Notes under the pieces: model-generated
Told to the model about the DNA's origin: nothing
Seen by the model: the letters and a program-made list of their open reading frames with translations, nothing else
Databases searched by the model: none
Source of the DNA: Paenibacillus marchantiae
GTDB lineage: Bacteria; Bacillota; Bacilli; Paenibacillales; Paenibacillaceae
Length of the DNA stretch: 64,000 nucleotides
NCBI RefSeq assembly: GCF_028771845.1
Contig: NZ_CP118270.1
Coordinates: forward strand, 5,952,001-6,016,000
Reading direction: 5' to 3'
Part shown: positions 8,663-16,347 of the stretch, piece by piece
How positions within the stretch are numbered: the stretch's first letter is position 1
Layout of the letters: each line of letters starts with the position of its first letter
Program-made: the position numbers and the translations under genes

Positions 8663-9403
8663 TTAAATGAAACCGCCGTTTGCACGCAGCGTCTGTCCTG
8701 TAACCCATTGCGACTCTTCACTGACAAGGAAAGAGATCACATTTGCAATGTCCTCCGGTTCACCTAGACGACCAAATGCATTCATTTTACGTAGCCCTTC
8801 GAGCTGTTGCTCCGTCTTCCCTACAGAAAACAACTCGGTATTCACCGGGCCTGGTGCAACAGCATTAATAGTGATTTGTCTGGAGCCAAATTCTTTTGCA
8901 AGCTGACGAGTAATCTGTTCAACTGCTCCTTTGGTACCTGCGTACACGCTGTATCCCGGAAACATCTGTCCGGTTACAGAAGTGGAGAAGTTAACAATTC
9001 GGCCCTGCTCCTCCATGTGTTTCAATGCTTGCTGACAAGCAAAAAATGTACCTTTCACATTGATGGCAAACTGCTGATCGAATTCTTCCTCCGTCACATC
9101 TGCCAAAGGCGTTGTCTTCATGATGCCTGCATTGTTGATCAGAATATCAACTTTTCCAAGCTGGCTAATCGTTTCGGAAAATAAACGCTCCACATCTTCC
9201 TTTCGGGCAAGGTCAGCCTGAACGGTAATGGCACGGACTCCTTTTTGGCGAGCAATATCTGCCACCTGCTCTGCTTTGTCTGGGCTGCTCGCGTAGTTAA
9301 TGACGACATCCGCGCCCAATTCAGCGAGTTGCTCTGCTATAGCACGTCCGATCCCCCGGGATGAGCCAGTTACAATGGCTACTTTACCTGCTAGCTTTTT
9401 CAT
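8663..9403 (-). CDS. SDR family NAD(P)-dependent oxidoreductase
   Basis: Classical short-chain dehydrogenase/reductase of 246 residues. TGSSRGIG (12-19) is the cofactor loop, NNAG at 90-93, Ser near 142 and YAGTK (Tyr154, Lys158) the catalytic set. NYASS after beta-2 would suit NADP(H). It begins 6 bases after the stop of the TetR gene, so the two form one transcript and the regulator probably controls this enzyme. The substrate is unknown; related enzymes reduce quinones, ketones or sugars. Confidence 0.9.
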   Translation of the reverse strand: MKKLAGKVAIVTGSSRGIGRAIAEQLAELGADVVINYASSPDKAEQVADIARQKGVRAITVQADLARKEDVERLFSETISQLGKVDILINNAGIMKTTPLADVTEEEFDQQFAINVKGTFFACQQALKHMEEQGRIVNFSTSVTGQMFPGYSVYAGTKGAVEQITRQLAKEFGSRQITINAVAPGPVNTELFSVGKTEQQLEGLRKMNAFGRLGEPEDIANVISFLVSEESQWVTGQTLRANGGFI

Positions 9404-9409
9404 TTACGA

Positions 9410-10024
9410 TTACTCCCTCTCTTGTTCAAAATGTAATAATCCCTTTTCTATCAACAACCATACCTGTGCAAATTCCGCATCAATTGTAGGGCTCTGCCAT
9501 TCATAGGCGTGTGCCGGATGATGAAAACGGGCTGTAGCTTGAAGGATCGCCGTTGCAACCACGTCTGGGTTGTTAAATTGGAACTGGTTCTCCTGCTGGA
9601 TAATCTCACTCAAATGACGTACAAGATGTTGCACATGTTTATTTATAATATCTGCGGATTCCTGAGTTACCCGTGCGTACATCTCAAACAACTCTGCATC
9701 GGATTCGGCATAATGACGTTTACGAGCAATTAATGCTTCTATATATACTTTCAGATGACGTGTTCCCTCTCCGCTATAACTCTGATCCTTAGTTATTGCC
9801 GTCAAAGGCGCAATAATCTCATCTTCGAGCCATTGTGCGGTCACGCCTTCAAGTAATTCTTTCTTGCTTTTATAGTGCCTGTAAATCGTACCGTGACTAA
9901 CTCCAAGCAATTTAGCGACATCCGTAACAGATGTTTTGGCAACACCGAAGCGCCGGAGAGTTTCCTGCGTTGCTCCAATAATTTGTTCCTTGGTTAAAAA
10001 TTCAGAAGTTTTGTCCTTTTCCAT
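9410..10024 (-). CDS. TetR/AcrR family regulator
   Basis: A 204-residue TetR-type repressor. The N-terminal DNA-binding domain has the helix-turn-helix FGVAKTSVTDVAKLLGVSHG...IYRHYKSKKELL (residues about 26-60). The C-terminal ligand domain is unlike any named subgroup that I recognise. It is the first gene of an operon with the SDR gene and probably represses itself at the long palindrome 58 bases upstream. No good ribosome site lies right before ATG 10024; a perfect GGAGGTGA is about 31 bases away, before a two-codon frame (see regulatory entry). Confidence 0.88.
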   Translation of the reverse strand: MEKDKTSEFLTKEQIIGATQETLRRFGVAKTSVTDVAKLLGVSHGTIYRHYKSKKELLEGVTAQWLEDEIIAPLTAITKDQSYSGEGTRHLKVYIEALIARKRHYAESDAELFEMYARVTQESADIINKHVQHLVRHLSEIIQQENQFQFNNPDVVATAILQATARFHHPAHAYEWQSPTIDAEFAQVWLLIEKGLLHFEQERE

Positions 10025-10032
10025 AATGATTA

Positions 10033-10063
10033 AGATGGTTACACCATCCTCAAGTCACCTCCG
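10033..10063 (-). promoter_or_regulatory. leader with two-codon ORF and hairpin before tetR
   Basis: On the minus strand GGAGGTGA (10056-10063) is followed after 7 bases by ATG-GTG-TAA (10047-10039). The same stretch folds as GATGGT-GTA-ACCATC. The real tetR ATG at 10024 has no close ribosome site. Confidence 0.4.
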
Positions 10064-10081
10064 TTGAAATTAGATTAACAC

Positions 10082-10129
10082 AGCGAATAACAAATGACAA
10101 ATATTTATTTTTGTCATTTGTTATTCGCT
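10082..10129 (-). promoter_or_regulatory. 20-bp perfect inverted repeat, probable TetR operator
   Basis: Arms 10082-10101 and 10110-10129 are exact complements, separated by 8 bases; the inner part is ACAAATGACAAA/TTTGTCATTTGT. Its position upstream of the tetR-SDR operon suits an autoregulatory operator. Confidence 0.7.
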
Positions 10130-10156
10130 TGATGATTTATATGTAAGAGCGTAAAG

Positions 10157-10185
10157 AAAAAAAGAGCCCATTTAATATGGCCCTT
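10157..10185 (-). terminator. probable terminator after the 10213-10392 gene
   Basis: GGGCC...GGGCTC stem with a bulge, followed by TTTTTTTC on the minus strand. Confidence 0.45.
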
Positions 10186-10212
10186 ATCCAAAGTTTTAAT
10201 GTTTCTCTTTTT

Positions 10213-10392
10213 CTAGAAAACGAACTTAAACAATACGAAGATTACCGCAAGAATCCCAGCGAGAATTAGCCAGTTGCTAATTTCCCACCAAATGCTCTTC
10301 CCTCCGGCTAAAAGCTGTTGTTCATTTTCTTCATGGCGCTGTTTGTGTGTATGTGACTCTGAGGCATGGGGCGGCTTGCTAAAGTCCATCAT
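10213..10392 (-). CDS. small single-pass membrane protein
   Basis: A 59-residue protein: the first 35 residues are polar with several His (HASESHTHKQRHEE), then one membrane helix (about 37-57, NWLILAGILAVIFVLFKFVF). Start at 10392 follows AAAGGGG with 7-base spacing; the frame to 10572 overlaps the next regulator and has no ribosome site. Function is unknown. Confidence 0.6.
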   Translation of the reverse strand: MMDFSKPPHASESHTHKQRHEENEQQLLAGGKSIWWEISNWLILAGILAVIFVLFKFVF

Positions 10393-10459
10393 ATACATTC
10401 CCCTTTCCAGCAGCTTTAATCTTATGGTTCCATTATAACCCATAATGAGCAGAAATTTA

Positions 10460-11047
10460 TTAATTCTCAAAAAAGATGCTATTTCCATACAACAGTAGAG
10501 GAAGCGTGTCATTAATCCATTGTTCCATAGGCACGTTCCGACCCTGCAGGTTCCATTGATAAGCCGTGCCATACATCCCCCAGCTTAACAGAACTGCTGC
10601 TGTCTCTTTACGAGAGTTCTGCCCCGGTGTGGAGGTTTTCTGACGATTCAACAGTTGCAAAATAATAATCTGGATTTTTTCTCTAATTTGAAGTTCCAGT
10701 ACGGTTCCCAGTGACCTGTAACTTCGTTCGCAGCGAGTACTGACTTCAGCATGAAATTCACACAGGGCTGTTAATATTTTTCTCAAAACTTCTTCATTAA
10801 ATGTATCACCCTGATCCATTCGATCATTCAATTTCTCCATGAATGAATACGTAACGGTCGAATCCAGAATGGCAAATTTATCGGTGAAGTGTGCATAAAA
10901 TGTGGCTCGATTCACCGTAGCTTTTTCGGTAATATCCCCCACGGTCAGAGAATCAAAGTCCTGATGCTGCAATAGGGATAGGAACGCATCCTGCAGGAGC
11001 TGACGTGTCCGAATGACACGAGGATCCTGGTTATTTTTGATCGTCAT
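10460..11047 (-). CDS. TetR/AcrR family regulator
   Basis: A 195-residue regulator with the TetR helix-turn-helix LTVGDITEKATVNRATFYAHFTDK (residues about 34-57) and a C-terminal domain of the TetR_C type seen in DhaS/YezE-like proteins. Start at 11047 follows GAGGAG; the frame start at 11086 has none. It diverges from the SDR-like gene at 11239, and the shared 190-base spacer has three GTTGTYTAC repeats that could be its binding sites. Control of the divergent gene is inference. Confidence 0.85.
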   Translation of the reverse strand: MTIKNNQDPRVIRTRQLLQDAFLSLLQHQDFDSLTVGDITEKATVNRATFYAHFTDKFAILDSTVTYSFMEKLNDRMDQGDTFNEEVLRKILTALCEFHAEVSTRCERSYRSLGTVLELQIREKIQIIILQLLNRQKTSTPGQNSRKETAAVLLSWGMYGTAYQWNLQGRNVPMEQWINDTLPLLLYGNSIFFEN

Positions 11048-11099
11048 TCGAACGTCTCCTCGCCTTTTGCATAATGTTCGCAACAAAAATATAGGAACT

Positions 11100-11202
11100 G
11101 TTGTCTACGCAACGATTCTGCATTTTTGCTGATTGTAAGCCTGATTGGATTAGTATAGCATGCTTAACAACAAGCGTTGTTTACATTACTTTAGTTGTCT
11201 AC
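11100..11202. promoter_or_regulatory. three direct GTTGTYTAC repeats in a divergent promoter region
   Basis: GTTGTCTAC occurs at 11100-11108 and 11194-11202, GTTGTTTAC at 11176-11184. The first copy is part of GTTGTCTACGCAAC, an imperfect palindrome. They lie between the tetR-type and SDR-like genes. Confidence 0.45.
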
Positions 11203-11238
11203 TATTTACAATCTAAGAATGAAAAGGAGAAACATGAT

Positions 11239-11919
11239 ATGAAAACCATCGTCATTGTTGGCGCAGGCCCCGGACTCGGGATGGCTATAGGACAGAAATT
11301 TGGACAAAACGGATTTCAAGTAGCTCTGGTATCACGACACCAAGACAAACTCGATAACCTGGCAGCCCAGTTAAAATCAGAAGGTATTGAAGCATCCGGC
11401 TTCGCAGCCGATCTATATAACCCGGAACAATTGACACAAGCTTTTGACCAAATCAAAGAGAAGTACGGTTTTATTGATGTGCTCGAATTCAGTCCTACTG
11501 TTGGACAGTTCCCTCCGACACCTGCCATGAATGTTACTGCGGATAATGCATTGGATCAGTTCCAGGGTCTGGTACTTGGTGCAATTCATAGTGTGCAACA
11601 GGTATTACCAGCTATGCTGGAACGTCAGACTGGAGCGATTCTGTTCACCACTGGGCTTTCCGCTATATATCCAATTCCGATGATGGGTAACGTGGGGATT
11701 GCTTTGGGCGGATTACGAAACTATGCCAACAATCTGCATACGGACCTCGCTCCGAAAGGCATTTATGTGGGTCACCTCTCCTTGGGTGTATTCATCAAGC
11801 CGGATACACCAACAGATCCTAAATACATTGCTGACGCTTGGTATGATATGTATGAGGAGAAAGATAAAGCTGAGGAAACATTCCCGGTTGGTGTTACTCC
11901 AGAAACGATTGTCTGGTAA
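11239..11919 (+). CDS. SDR-like Rossmann protein lacking the catalytic Tyr-Lys pair
   Basis: A 226-residue protein with an intact nucleotide loop GAGPGLGMAIG (residues 8-18) and the beta-2 SRHQDKL pattern. The region where SDRs have YxxxK reads NVGIALGGL, and the NNAG stretch reads EFSPT, so ordinary SDR catalysis is unlikely. It could be a pseudo-oxidoreductase, a sensor or a divergent reductase. Start at ATG 11239 follows AAGGAGA; the frame to 11101 crosses the promoter. It is divergent from the TetR-type regulator. Confidence 0.8.
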   Translation: MKTIVIVGAGPGLGMAIGQKFGQNGFQVALVSRHQDKLDNLAAQLKSEGIEASGFAADLYNPEQLTQAFDQIKEKYGFIDVLEFSPTVGQFPPTPAMNVTADNALDQFQGLVLGAIHSVQQVLPAMLERQTGAILFTTGLSAIYPIPMMGNVGIALGGLRNYANNLHTDLAPKGIYVGHLSLGVFIKPDTPTDPKYIADAWYDMYEEKDKAEETFPVGVTPETIVW

Positions 11920-11957
11920 CTGGAGATTTTCAAAAGATAGTTTTGCGTTGTTATATA

Positions 11958-11999
11958 TAAAACCACCCTTTTCACTTAAAAAGTGAGGAGGGTGGTTTT
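11958..11999. terminator. two-way terminator
   Basis: AAAACCACCC...GGGTGGTTTT with inner CACTT/AAGTG; flanked by A and T runs, serving the + strand SDR-like gene and the - strand ydhK gene. Confidence 0.75.
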
Positions 12000-12084
12000 G
12001 GTAATCACATAATGACTAACACAAGTTATACGCATGGATGTGAGGCTTAACAACTATTACTTCAGGCACTTACTTCAAGCTCTC

Positions 12085-12645
12085 TCATTTAGCAGACAAT
12101 TCTTCTTCCGTGACCCATTTATGATTCTTCACCGGATCTCCGCCTGTGGTCGGGGTATAATCAACCATATATACCGTCGTTTGCTCAGCGGAGTCAATCG
12201 TTGCCTTAGCACCTTTCATTCCTGGCAAGTGGTCAGCGTTCAGCACAACCTCTGCTCCTGCTGCATACGGTTGATCCGTATGGTCCTGAATTTCCTCTTG
12301 AATGACCCATTTATGATTTTTTACAGTGTCTCCCCCTGTAGTTGGTGTATACGAGACTGTATAAGCTGTTGTCTCATAGGCTCCCACAATTGTTGCTTCT
12401 GCACCCTTCATTCCGGCCATATGGTCCGTACTCAACACGACATGGCTGCTCACTGGATATGTAGGATTTTTCTTTTCCTGAAGTCCTTCCGGTAATTCTC
12501 CCGAATCCGAGTGGTGCATCTCTCCTGTGCTCGCTGCATGACTGTCACTACTGCTATTATCCTGCTCAGCATTCTTGCCACATCCACTTAACATCAGACT
12601 GCCCGTGATCACCGTAGTCAGCAATATTATTGCATACTTTTTCAT
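12085..12645 (-). CDS. ydhK: YdhK-type lipoprotein with two DUF1541 repeats
   Basis: A 186-residue lipoprotein: signal peptide with lipobox LSGC near residue 21-24, a His/Ser-rich linker with several HH and DSH pairs, then two tandem DUF1541 repeats (about 60-118 and 124-182), each ending TPTTGGDxVKNHKWV. The family is known as YdhK in B. subtilis and its role is unsettled. The promoter has a CsoR-type palindrome between -35 and -10, so copper induction is likely (inference). Start at ATG 12645 follows AAAGGAG by 8 bases. Confidence 0.88.
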   Translation of the reverse strand: MKKYAIILLTTVITGSLMLSGCGKNAEQDNSSSDSHAASTGEMHHSDSGELPEGLQEKKNPTYPVSSHVVLSTDHMAGMKGAEATIVGAYETTAYTVSYTPTTGGDTVKNHKWVIQEEIQDHTDQPYAAGAEVVLNADHLPGMKGAKATIDSAEQTTVYMVDYTPTTGGDPVKNHKWVTEEELSAK

Positions 12646-12681
12646 GAGTTGCACTCCTTTAAACTTTCGATTTCTACACCT

Positions 12682-12710
12682 ATAATATACCCCATATGGG
12701 TATATTTCAA
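12682..12710 (-). promoter_or_regulatory. ydhK promoter with CsoR-type operator
   Basis: On the minus strand TTGAAA (12710-12705) and TATTAT (12687-12682) are 17 bases apart. The palindrome ATATACCC-CATAT-GGGTATAT (12685-12705) fills the spacer; it matches the TACCC/GGGTA form of known copper-sensor CsoR sites. Confidence 0.75.
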
Positions 12711-12771
12711 CCGTAATTGATTTCTTTATCTATTATTTGGTTGGTTATCGCTGCAGAATTAAGAGCATATC

Positions 12772-12799
12772 AAAAAAACCTCCGATTTCTCGGAGGCCT
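12772..12799 (-). terminator. terminator after ohr
   Basis: CCTCCGA-GAAA-TCGGAGG stem followed by TTTTTTTG on the minus strand. Confidence 0.8.
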
Positions 12800-12887
12800 T
12801 CAGTTTTTAGAAATTATTTTAAATACATGCTTCAGACTTTAACAATGAAGTCCAAAACGAAACCGTTCGATCGACTCGGCTCAATAA

Positions 12888-13307
12888 TTAGGCTAGTCCC
12901 ACGGTAACATTGACGTTCCCTTTGATTCCTTTGGAATATGGGCAGTAGTCATGCGCAAGTTTGACAAATTTCTGTGCTGTCTCCTCATCCAGACCCTCAA
13001 TTTTAACTTCAAGTTCCACTTCCAGTTTCACACCATTATCCGTAGGGTCTGTCACAAGCATAACCGTAGCCGATACTGTGCTTCTCTCAATTTCAACTTT
13101 GTGTTTCTTCAACTGAAACTCCAGCGCTGAATTAAAGCAAGCACTGTAGCCTGCTGCAAACAATTGCTCTGGATTCGTAGCTGTCGTCACTTTACCTCCC
13201 AGTTCAGGTGGGGCAGCTACATCGAGCATAAATACGTTATCTGGCGATTGCACGATCCCTTGACGTCCACCTGTATTGATAACTGTGGTTTCATATAATG
13301 TTTTCAT
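12888..13307 (-). CDS. ohrA: organic hydroperoxide resistance protein, Ohr type
   Basis: Thiol peroxidase of the OsmC/Ohr family, 139 residues, reducing organic and fatty-acid hydroperoxides in the cytosol. It has the two catalytic cysteines, C57 in AGYSACFNSAL and C122 in AHDYCPYS, and the Ohr hallmark GGRQGIVQS near residues 13-21 with Arg15. GAGGAG precedes the ATG. The promoter carries an OhrR-like palindrome, but no ohrR gene lies in this window, so the regulator must act in trans if it exists. Confidence 0.93.
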   Translation of the reverse strand: MKTLYETTVINTGGRQGIVQSPDNVFMLDVAAPPELGGKVTTATNPEQLFAAGYSACFNSALEFQLKKHKVEIERSTVSATVMLVTDPTDNGVKLEVELEVKIEGLDEETAQKFVKLAHDYCPYSKGIKGNVNVTVGLA

Positions 13308-13379
13308 GAGTATTGGCTCCTCTGTAATTTAGATTTTATTTTGTAAAGATGATGTCTCTTTTGTTTTGCTAACAATTAG

Positions 13380-13408
13380 ATTGTACACAATTTAATTGTG
13401 TTTGTAAA
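13380..13408 (-). promoter_or_regulatory. ohr promoter with OhrR-like palindrome
   Basis: TTTACA (13408-13403) and TACAAT (13385-13380) are 17 bases apart on the minus strand. ACACAATT-T-AATTGTGT (13385-13401) lies in the spacer and resembles the TACAATT-AAATTGTA operator of B. subtilis ohrA. Confidence 0.7.
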
Positions 13409-13423
13409 TCATTATTATAAAAT

Positions 13424-13464
13424 TAAAAACAACCATTCCCTCTTGTAATAGCAGGAAATGGTTG
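13424..13464 (-). terminator. terminator after the OYE gene
   Basis: CAACCATTTCC...GGAATGGTTG stem followed by TTTTTAATTTT on the minus strand. Confidence 0.7.
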
Positions 13465-13528
13465 CTCCGTAATTGATAAATATCTATCACTGATCCAAAA
13501 GTTGAATCTACCTAATATAGTTTAGCTT

Positions 13529-14725
13529 TTACATTTTCTTCTCAAAGCCCTCCATCGGTGCAAGTGAATTCTGGTAGTCAGTCCCTTCCTGACTGTCGGT
13601 AGTAAAGTGCATGACCTCCCGAAACGAACCTTCCAGATAAGTCTGCATCGCCAATGGAATGCGCAACTCATCCATATCCGACGGGGATATTTGGTAACGA
13701 ATGCTGCCAAGGTCACCTGCTTTCACCTTCTGTACCCATTTTGGCTCGCGAATCAATTCCCGTCCGAGTGCAGCCAAAGTTGCCCCGGCGTTGATAACTT
13801 CTTCTGCGTCTTCCGGCCGCTCAATCGATCCGATGCCGATCAGAGGTTTTTTGTGATCCAAAACCCGGACGAATTTAGTTAAGATTGGCTCTTTGTCATC
13901 GGGGTGGTTTAAAGATGTTCGTTTGTAACTTCCCATCGACAGATGAATGTAATCAACCCGAGTGTCTGTCAGCGCCTGGGCAAAAGCCAAGGAGTCTTCG
14001 AGCTGGATGCCCGGCATATGAATTTCTTCCGGTGAAATCCGGTAACCGAGGATAAAGGGTTTATCCGCATGGGCATCAATAACTGATGCAACCTCCTGAA
14101 TGACCGCCAGCTGAAATCGCATACGATTTTCAAAACTGCCACCCCACTGATCGGACCGTTGATTGGAATTGACGGAGAAAAATTGCTGCAACAGATATGT
14201 GTTGGCCCCGTGAAGCTCTACCCCGTCAAAACCAGCTTGAATAGCCCGTAAGGTTGCTCTGCCGAAGTCCTTAATAATGTTTTCGATTTCCTCAGGAGTC
14301 AATTCACGCGGCTTCTCCGAGCCGATTGGATGAGCGGCAGCGATTGCACTCGCACTGGTGGGTTGTACACCTCTTAGCGTTTTGGAGTTCGTTTTGCGCC
14401 CTGCATGAAAGATTTGCACAATGGCTTTCGTTCCGTCTTTCTGAATGGCTCTTGCAATTTTGGACAGTCCTTTGATTGTAGAATCACTTGCGATGGAGAG
14501 CTCACCTTCGAAGCCTTTTCCCCCATCGGTTACGTACGCAACACCTGTAATGATCATTCCAGGGCCTCCAGCCCGTTCGGCATAATAATCGACTTCATCA
14601 TTGGTGATGGAACCATCGAAGAAACTGGACATTGTTGTCATTGGCGCCATGACCACTCTATTTTTCAACGTAAAACCATTCGCAAATGTATAAGGCTGCA
14701 AGAAATTACGATTACTATTTTCCAT
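13529..14725 (-). CDS. NADH:flavin oxidoreductase, Old Yellow Enzyme family
   Basis: FMN-binding TIM-barrel ene-reductase of 398 residues. It has KNRVVMAPM near 21-29, FHAGRKT near 105, the VELHGANTYLLQQF substrate/active-site segment with HGAN, and RSDQWGGSFENRMRF near 191-205. The C-terminal 60 residues extend past the barrel, without the Fe-S/FAD part of 2,4-dienoyl-CoA reductases. Such enzymes reduce quinones and electrophilic alkenes. It is divergent from an HxlR-type regulator, which fits quinone- or electrophile-controlled expression. Confidence 0.9.
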   Translation of the reverse strand: MENSNRNFLQPYTFANGFTLKNRVVMAPMTTMSSFFDGSITNDEVDYYAERAGGPGMIITGVAYVTDGGKGFEGELSIASDSTIKGLSKIARAIQKDGTKAIVQIFHAGRKTNSKTLRGVQPTSASAIAAAHPIGSEKPRELTPEEIENIIKDFGRATLRAIQAGFDGVELHGANTYLLQQFFSVNSNQRSDQWGGSFENRMRFQLAVIQEVASVIDAHADKPFILGYRISPEEIHMPGIQLEDSLAFAQALTDTRVDYIHLSMGSYKRTSLNHPDDKEPILTKFVRVLDHKKPLIGIGSIERPEDAEEVINAGATLAALGRELIREPKWVQKVKAGDLGSIRYQISPSDMDELRIPLAMQTYLEGSFREVMHFTTDSQEGTDYQNSLAPMEGFEKKM

Positions 14726-14781
14726 ATATATTCTCTCCTTTTATTAGGCGTGTCCACCCTTGTCTCTGTTTCATGAGTTAT

Positions 14782-14833
14782 TGTATAGTAGGGTGAAAAA
14801 AGAGTATAGTATGCACTTAAAAGGTAGATACTA
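14782..14833. promoter_or_regulatory. repeated GTATAGTA sites between OYE and hxlR genes
   Basis: GTATAGTA occurs at 14783-14790 and 14804-14811. TAGTAT (14807-14812) and ATACTA (14828-14833) form an inverted pair 15 bases apart. The motif resembles the TACT-N-AGTA sites of YodB/HypR-type regulators. Confidence 0.5.
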
Positions 14834-14852
14834 ACTAAAAGGAGAGTGGAAT

Positions 14853-15188
14853 ATGGAAATTGCTGAGGAAGTAAACGTTAAACCATTTTCACATGCCATG
14901 TCGTTGATCGGTGGAAAATGGAAAATGCATATCTTATTTTGGTTATGGAAAAAAGAAACATTGCGATATGGAGAACTGAAAAGAGCTTTGGATGGAATTA
15001 CGCATAAAATGCTAAGCTCTCAACTGAAGGAACTAGAAGCCGACCAATTAATTATCCGTACAGAGTACCCACAATTACCGCCAAAAGTAGAATACTCTTT
15101 GTCTCGTGAAGGATTAACGCTGATGCCTGTGCTGGAGATTCTCTGCGATTGGGGTAGACAGAATCTTGCTGATTTGCAGAAGAATTAG
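14853..15188 (+). CDS. HxlR-family winged-helix regulator
   Basis: A 111-residue HxlR-type regulator: GGKWKMHILFWL (20-31) opens the winged helix, with LRYGELKRALDGITHKMLSSQLKELEAD as the recognition part. It is divergent from the OYE gene. Relatives such as YodB sense quinones by an N-terminal Cys6 plus Cys101. This protein lacks the N-terminal cysteine and has only Cys98, so sensing by one thiol or by ligand is suggested (inference). AAAGGAGA precedes the ATG. Confidence 0.88.
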   Translation: MEIAEEVNVKPFSHAMSLIGGKWKMHILFWLWKKETLRYGELKRALDGITHKMLSSQLKELEADQLIIRTEYPQLPPKVEYSLSREGLTLMPVLEILCDWGRQNLADLQKN

Positions 15189-15330
15189 TCAAACTGCTGC
15201 AAGCTATATGTATATTTTCAGTAGAATACTACAAGTGGAGCAGTACGTGAACTGAATTTACTTGTTGAAATTTTAAAGTGCTCTCAATCATTATGGAGAG
15301 CATCTTTTGGAGGAGTAGTGTAGTTTAGTT

Positions 15331-15705
15331 TTAATCTTCTGAACTCTCAAGTAGAAATTTTCCGATAATATTCTCGTTGCTATCGTACAAGTTTATATAC
15401 TTATCGACTTTTGGTTCATTCATACTCTGAATTGCTTCTTCGGGAGTTTGTGGCAAATCTTGATTCATATCTGAAGTCTTGATGTAACCTTCCGTTCCGT
15501 TTACACCTATAGCCTTAACTAAATCTATTTCTTTTCCATCATGATAAACAAATGAACCATATGTTTCACCTTTATCATTGATTTCCATTTGATCTTCAGA
15601 GGGACTAGTATTAGCAGATGCAGCTCCCCATCCATAGACACCTATTCCAATCCCTAAAGCAAAAATCACACCAACTGTAATTAATTTTAGTGATTTCGTT
15701 CTCAT
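15331..15705 (-). CDS. membrane-anchored or secreted protein of unknown function
   Basis: A 124-residue protein with a basic start and hydrophobic segment (about 8-30, ending SANTS), then an acidic hydrophilic domain with VYHDGKEIDLVKAIG-like beta strands. No recognised family. TAGGAGG precedes the ATG by 8 bases. It is clearly AT-richer than its neighbours and lies beside a recombinase fossil and tRNA-Val, so it may be island-borne. Confidence 0.65.
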   Translation of the reverse strand: MRTKSLKLITVGVIFALGIGIGVYGWGAASANTSPSEDQMEINDKGETYGSFVYHDGKEIDLVKAIGVNGTEGYIKTSDMNQDLPQTPEEAIQSMNEPKVDKYINLYDSNENIIGKFLLESSED

Positions 15706-15994
15706 AAGAATATCCTCCTAAAGTTGAATGATTAGTGTTGTTTTATTCAAGTTATTTTTGGTCTGCTTGAAAATGCACCCTGATCTTTACTTGAGAAAAA
15801 CTTTGTTTGTAATTTTAATTTCCCTATATATAAATGAACACTTACAATCAGGGAATGTTACACAGTGAGAAAACTTTTTATATATAATCAGAACGCCGGT
15901 AGTTCTGCAATTGTTCATTTTAATTCTACCGGTGCTGGATCGCTGCATCATAAGCAGTTATTTTCTCATTATGGAGGCTTTTGACGGCAAATAG

Positions 15995-16132
15995 TCGATT
16001 TATAATTATTTCTGCCAAGTGATTAAAACTTTTGGTTGCTGTTGGAACATTCCAATAATTAAATTTCACGGAATGCGACATACGCATGCAAAAGAAACAG
16101 CTGAAAAGTTAAACACTGTTCTTTTCGGTTAA
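15995..16132 (+). pseudogene. tyrosine recombinase C-terminal fossil
   Basis: A 45-residue open stretch reads IPIIKFHGMRHTHA followed directly by KETAEKLNTVLFG and a stop. The first part matches the HxLRHTHA catalytic box of phage-type integrases, the second the usual integrase C-terminus; the segment between, with the second His and the Tyr nucleophile, is deleted. The 5-prime part is lost after a stop at 15992. It lies 215 bases from the 3-prime end of tRNA-Val, the usual integration target. Confidence 0.6.
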
Positions 16133-16142
16133 CGTAGAAAAT

Positions 16143-16179
16143 ACCAACTCACAGTTAATGTGACGTTGGCATTTTTTTA
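16143..16179 (+). terminator. terminator after the recombinase fossil
   Basis: CCAACTCACA-GTTAA-TGTGACGTTGG stem followed by CATTTTTTT on the plus strand. Confidence 0.7.
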
Positions 16180-16310
16180 ACGATAATCAATAACAGAACT
16201 TGTAGAAAGCAATTTAATTAACGAGATACTTAGCAAAATAACATGATCTTGACCAAAAATTAACCATTTCTCTTTAATGAACACAAAATTATAGTGTAGT
16301 TTCTTCTATA

Positions 16311-16341
16311 AGGAAAAGAAGCCTTGCTCTGCAAGGCTTCT
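16311..16341 (-). terminator. terminator after tRNA-Val
   Basis: AGAAGCCTTGC-AGA-GCAAGGCTTCT stem followed by TTTTCC on the minus strand. Confidence 0.8.
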
Positions 16342-16347
16342 CGCGTA

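Larger units (their letters stand above)
15706..16347. other. 640-base AT-rich stretch
   Basis: Holds the recombinase fossil at 15995-16132 with its hairpin, and the tRNA-Val terminator. No intact gene is seen. Confidence 0.6.
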
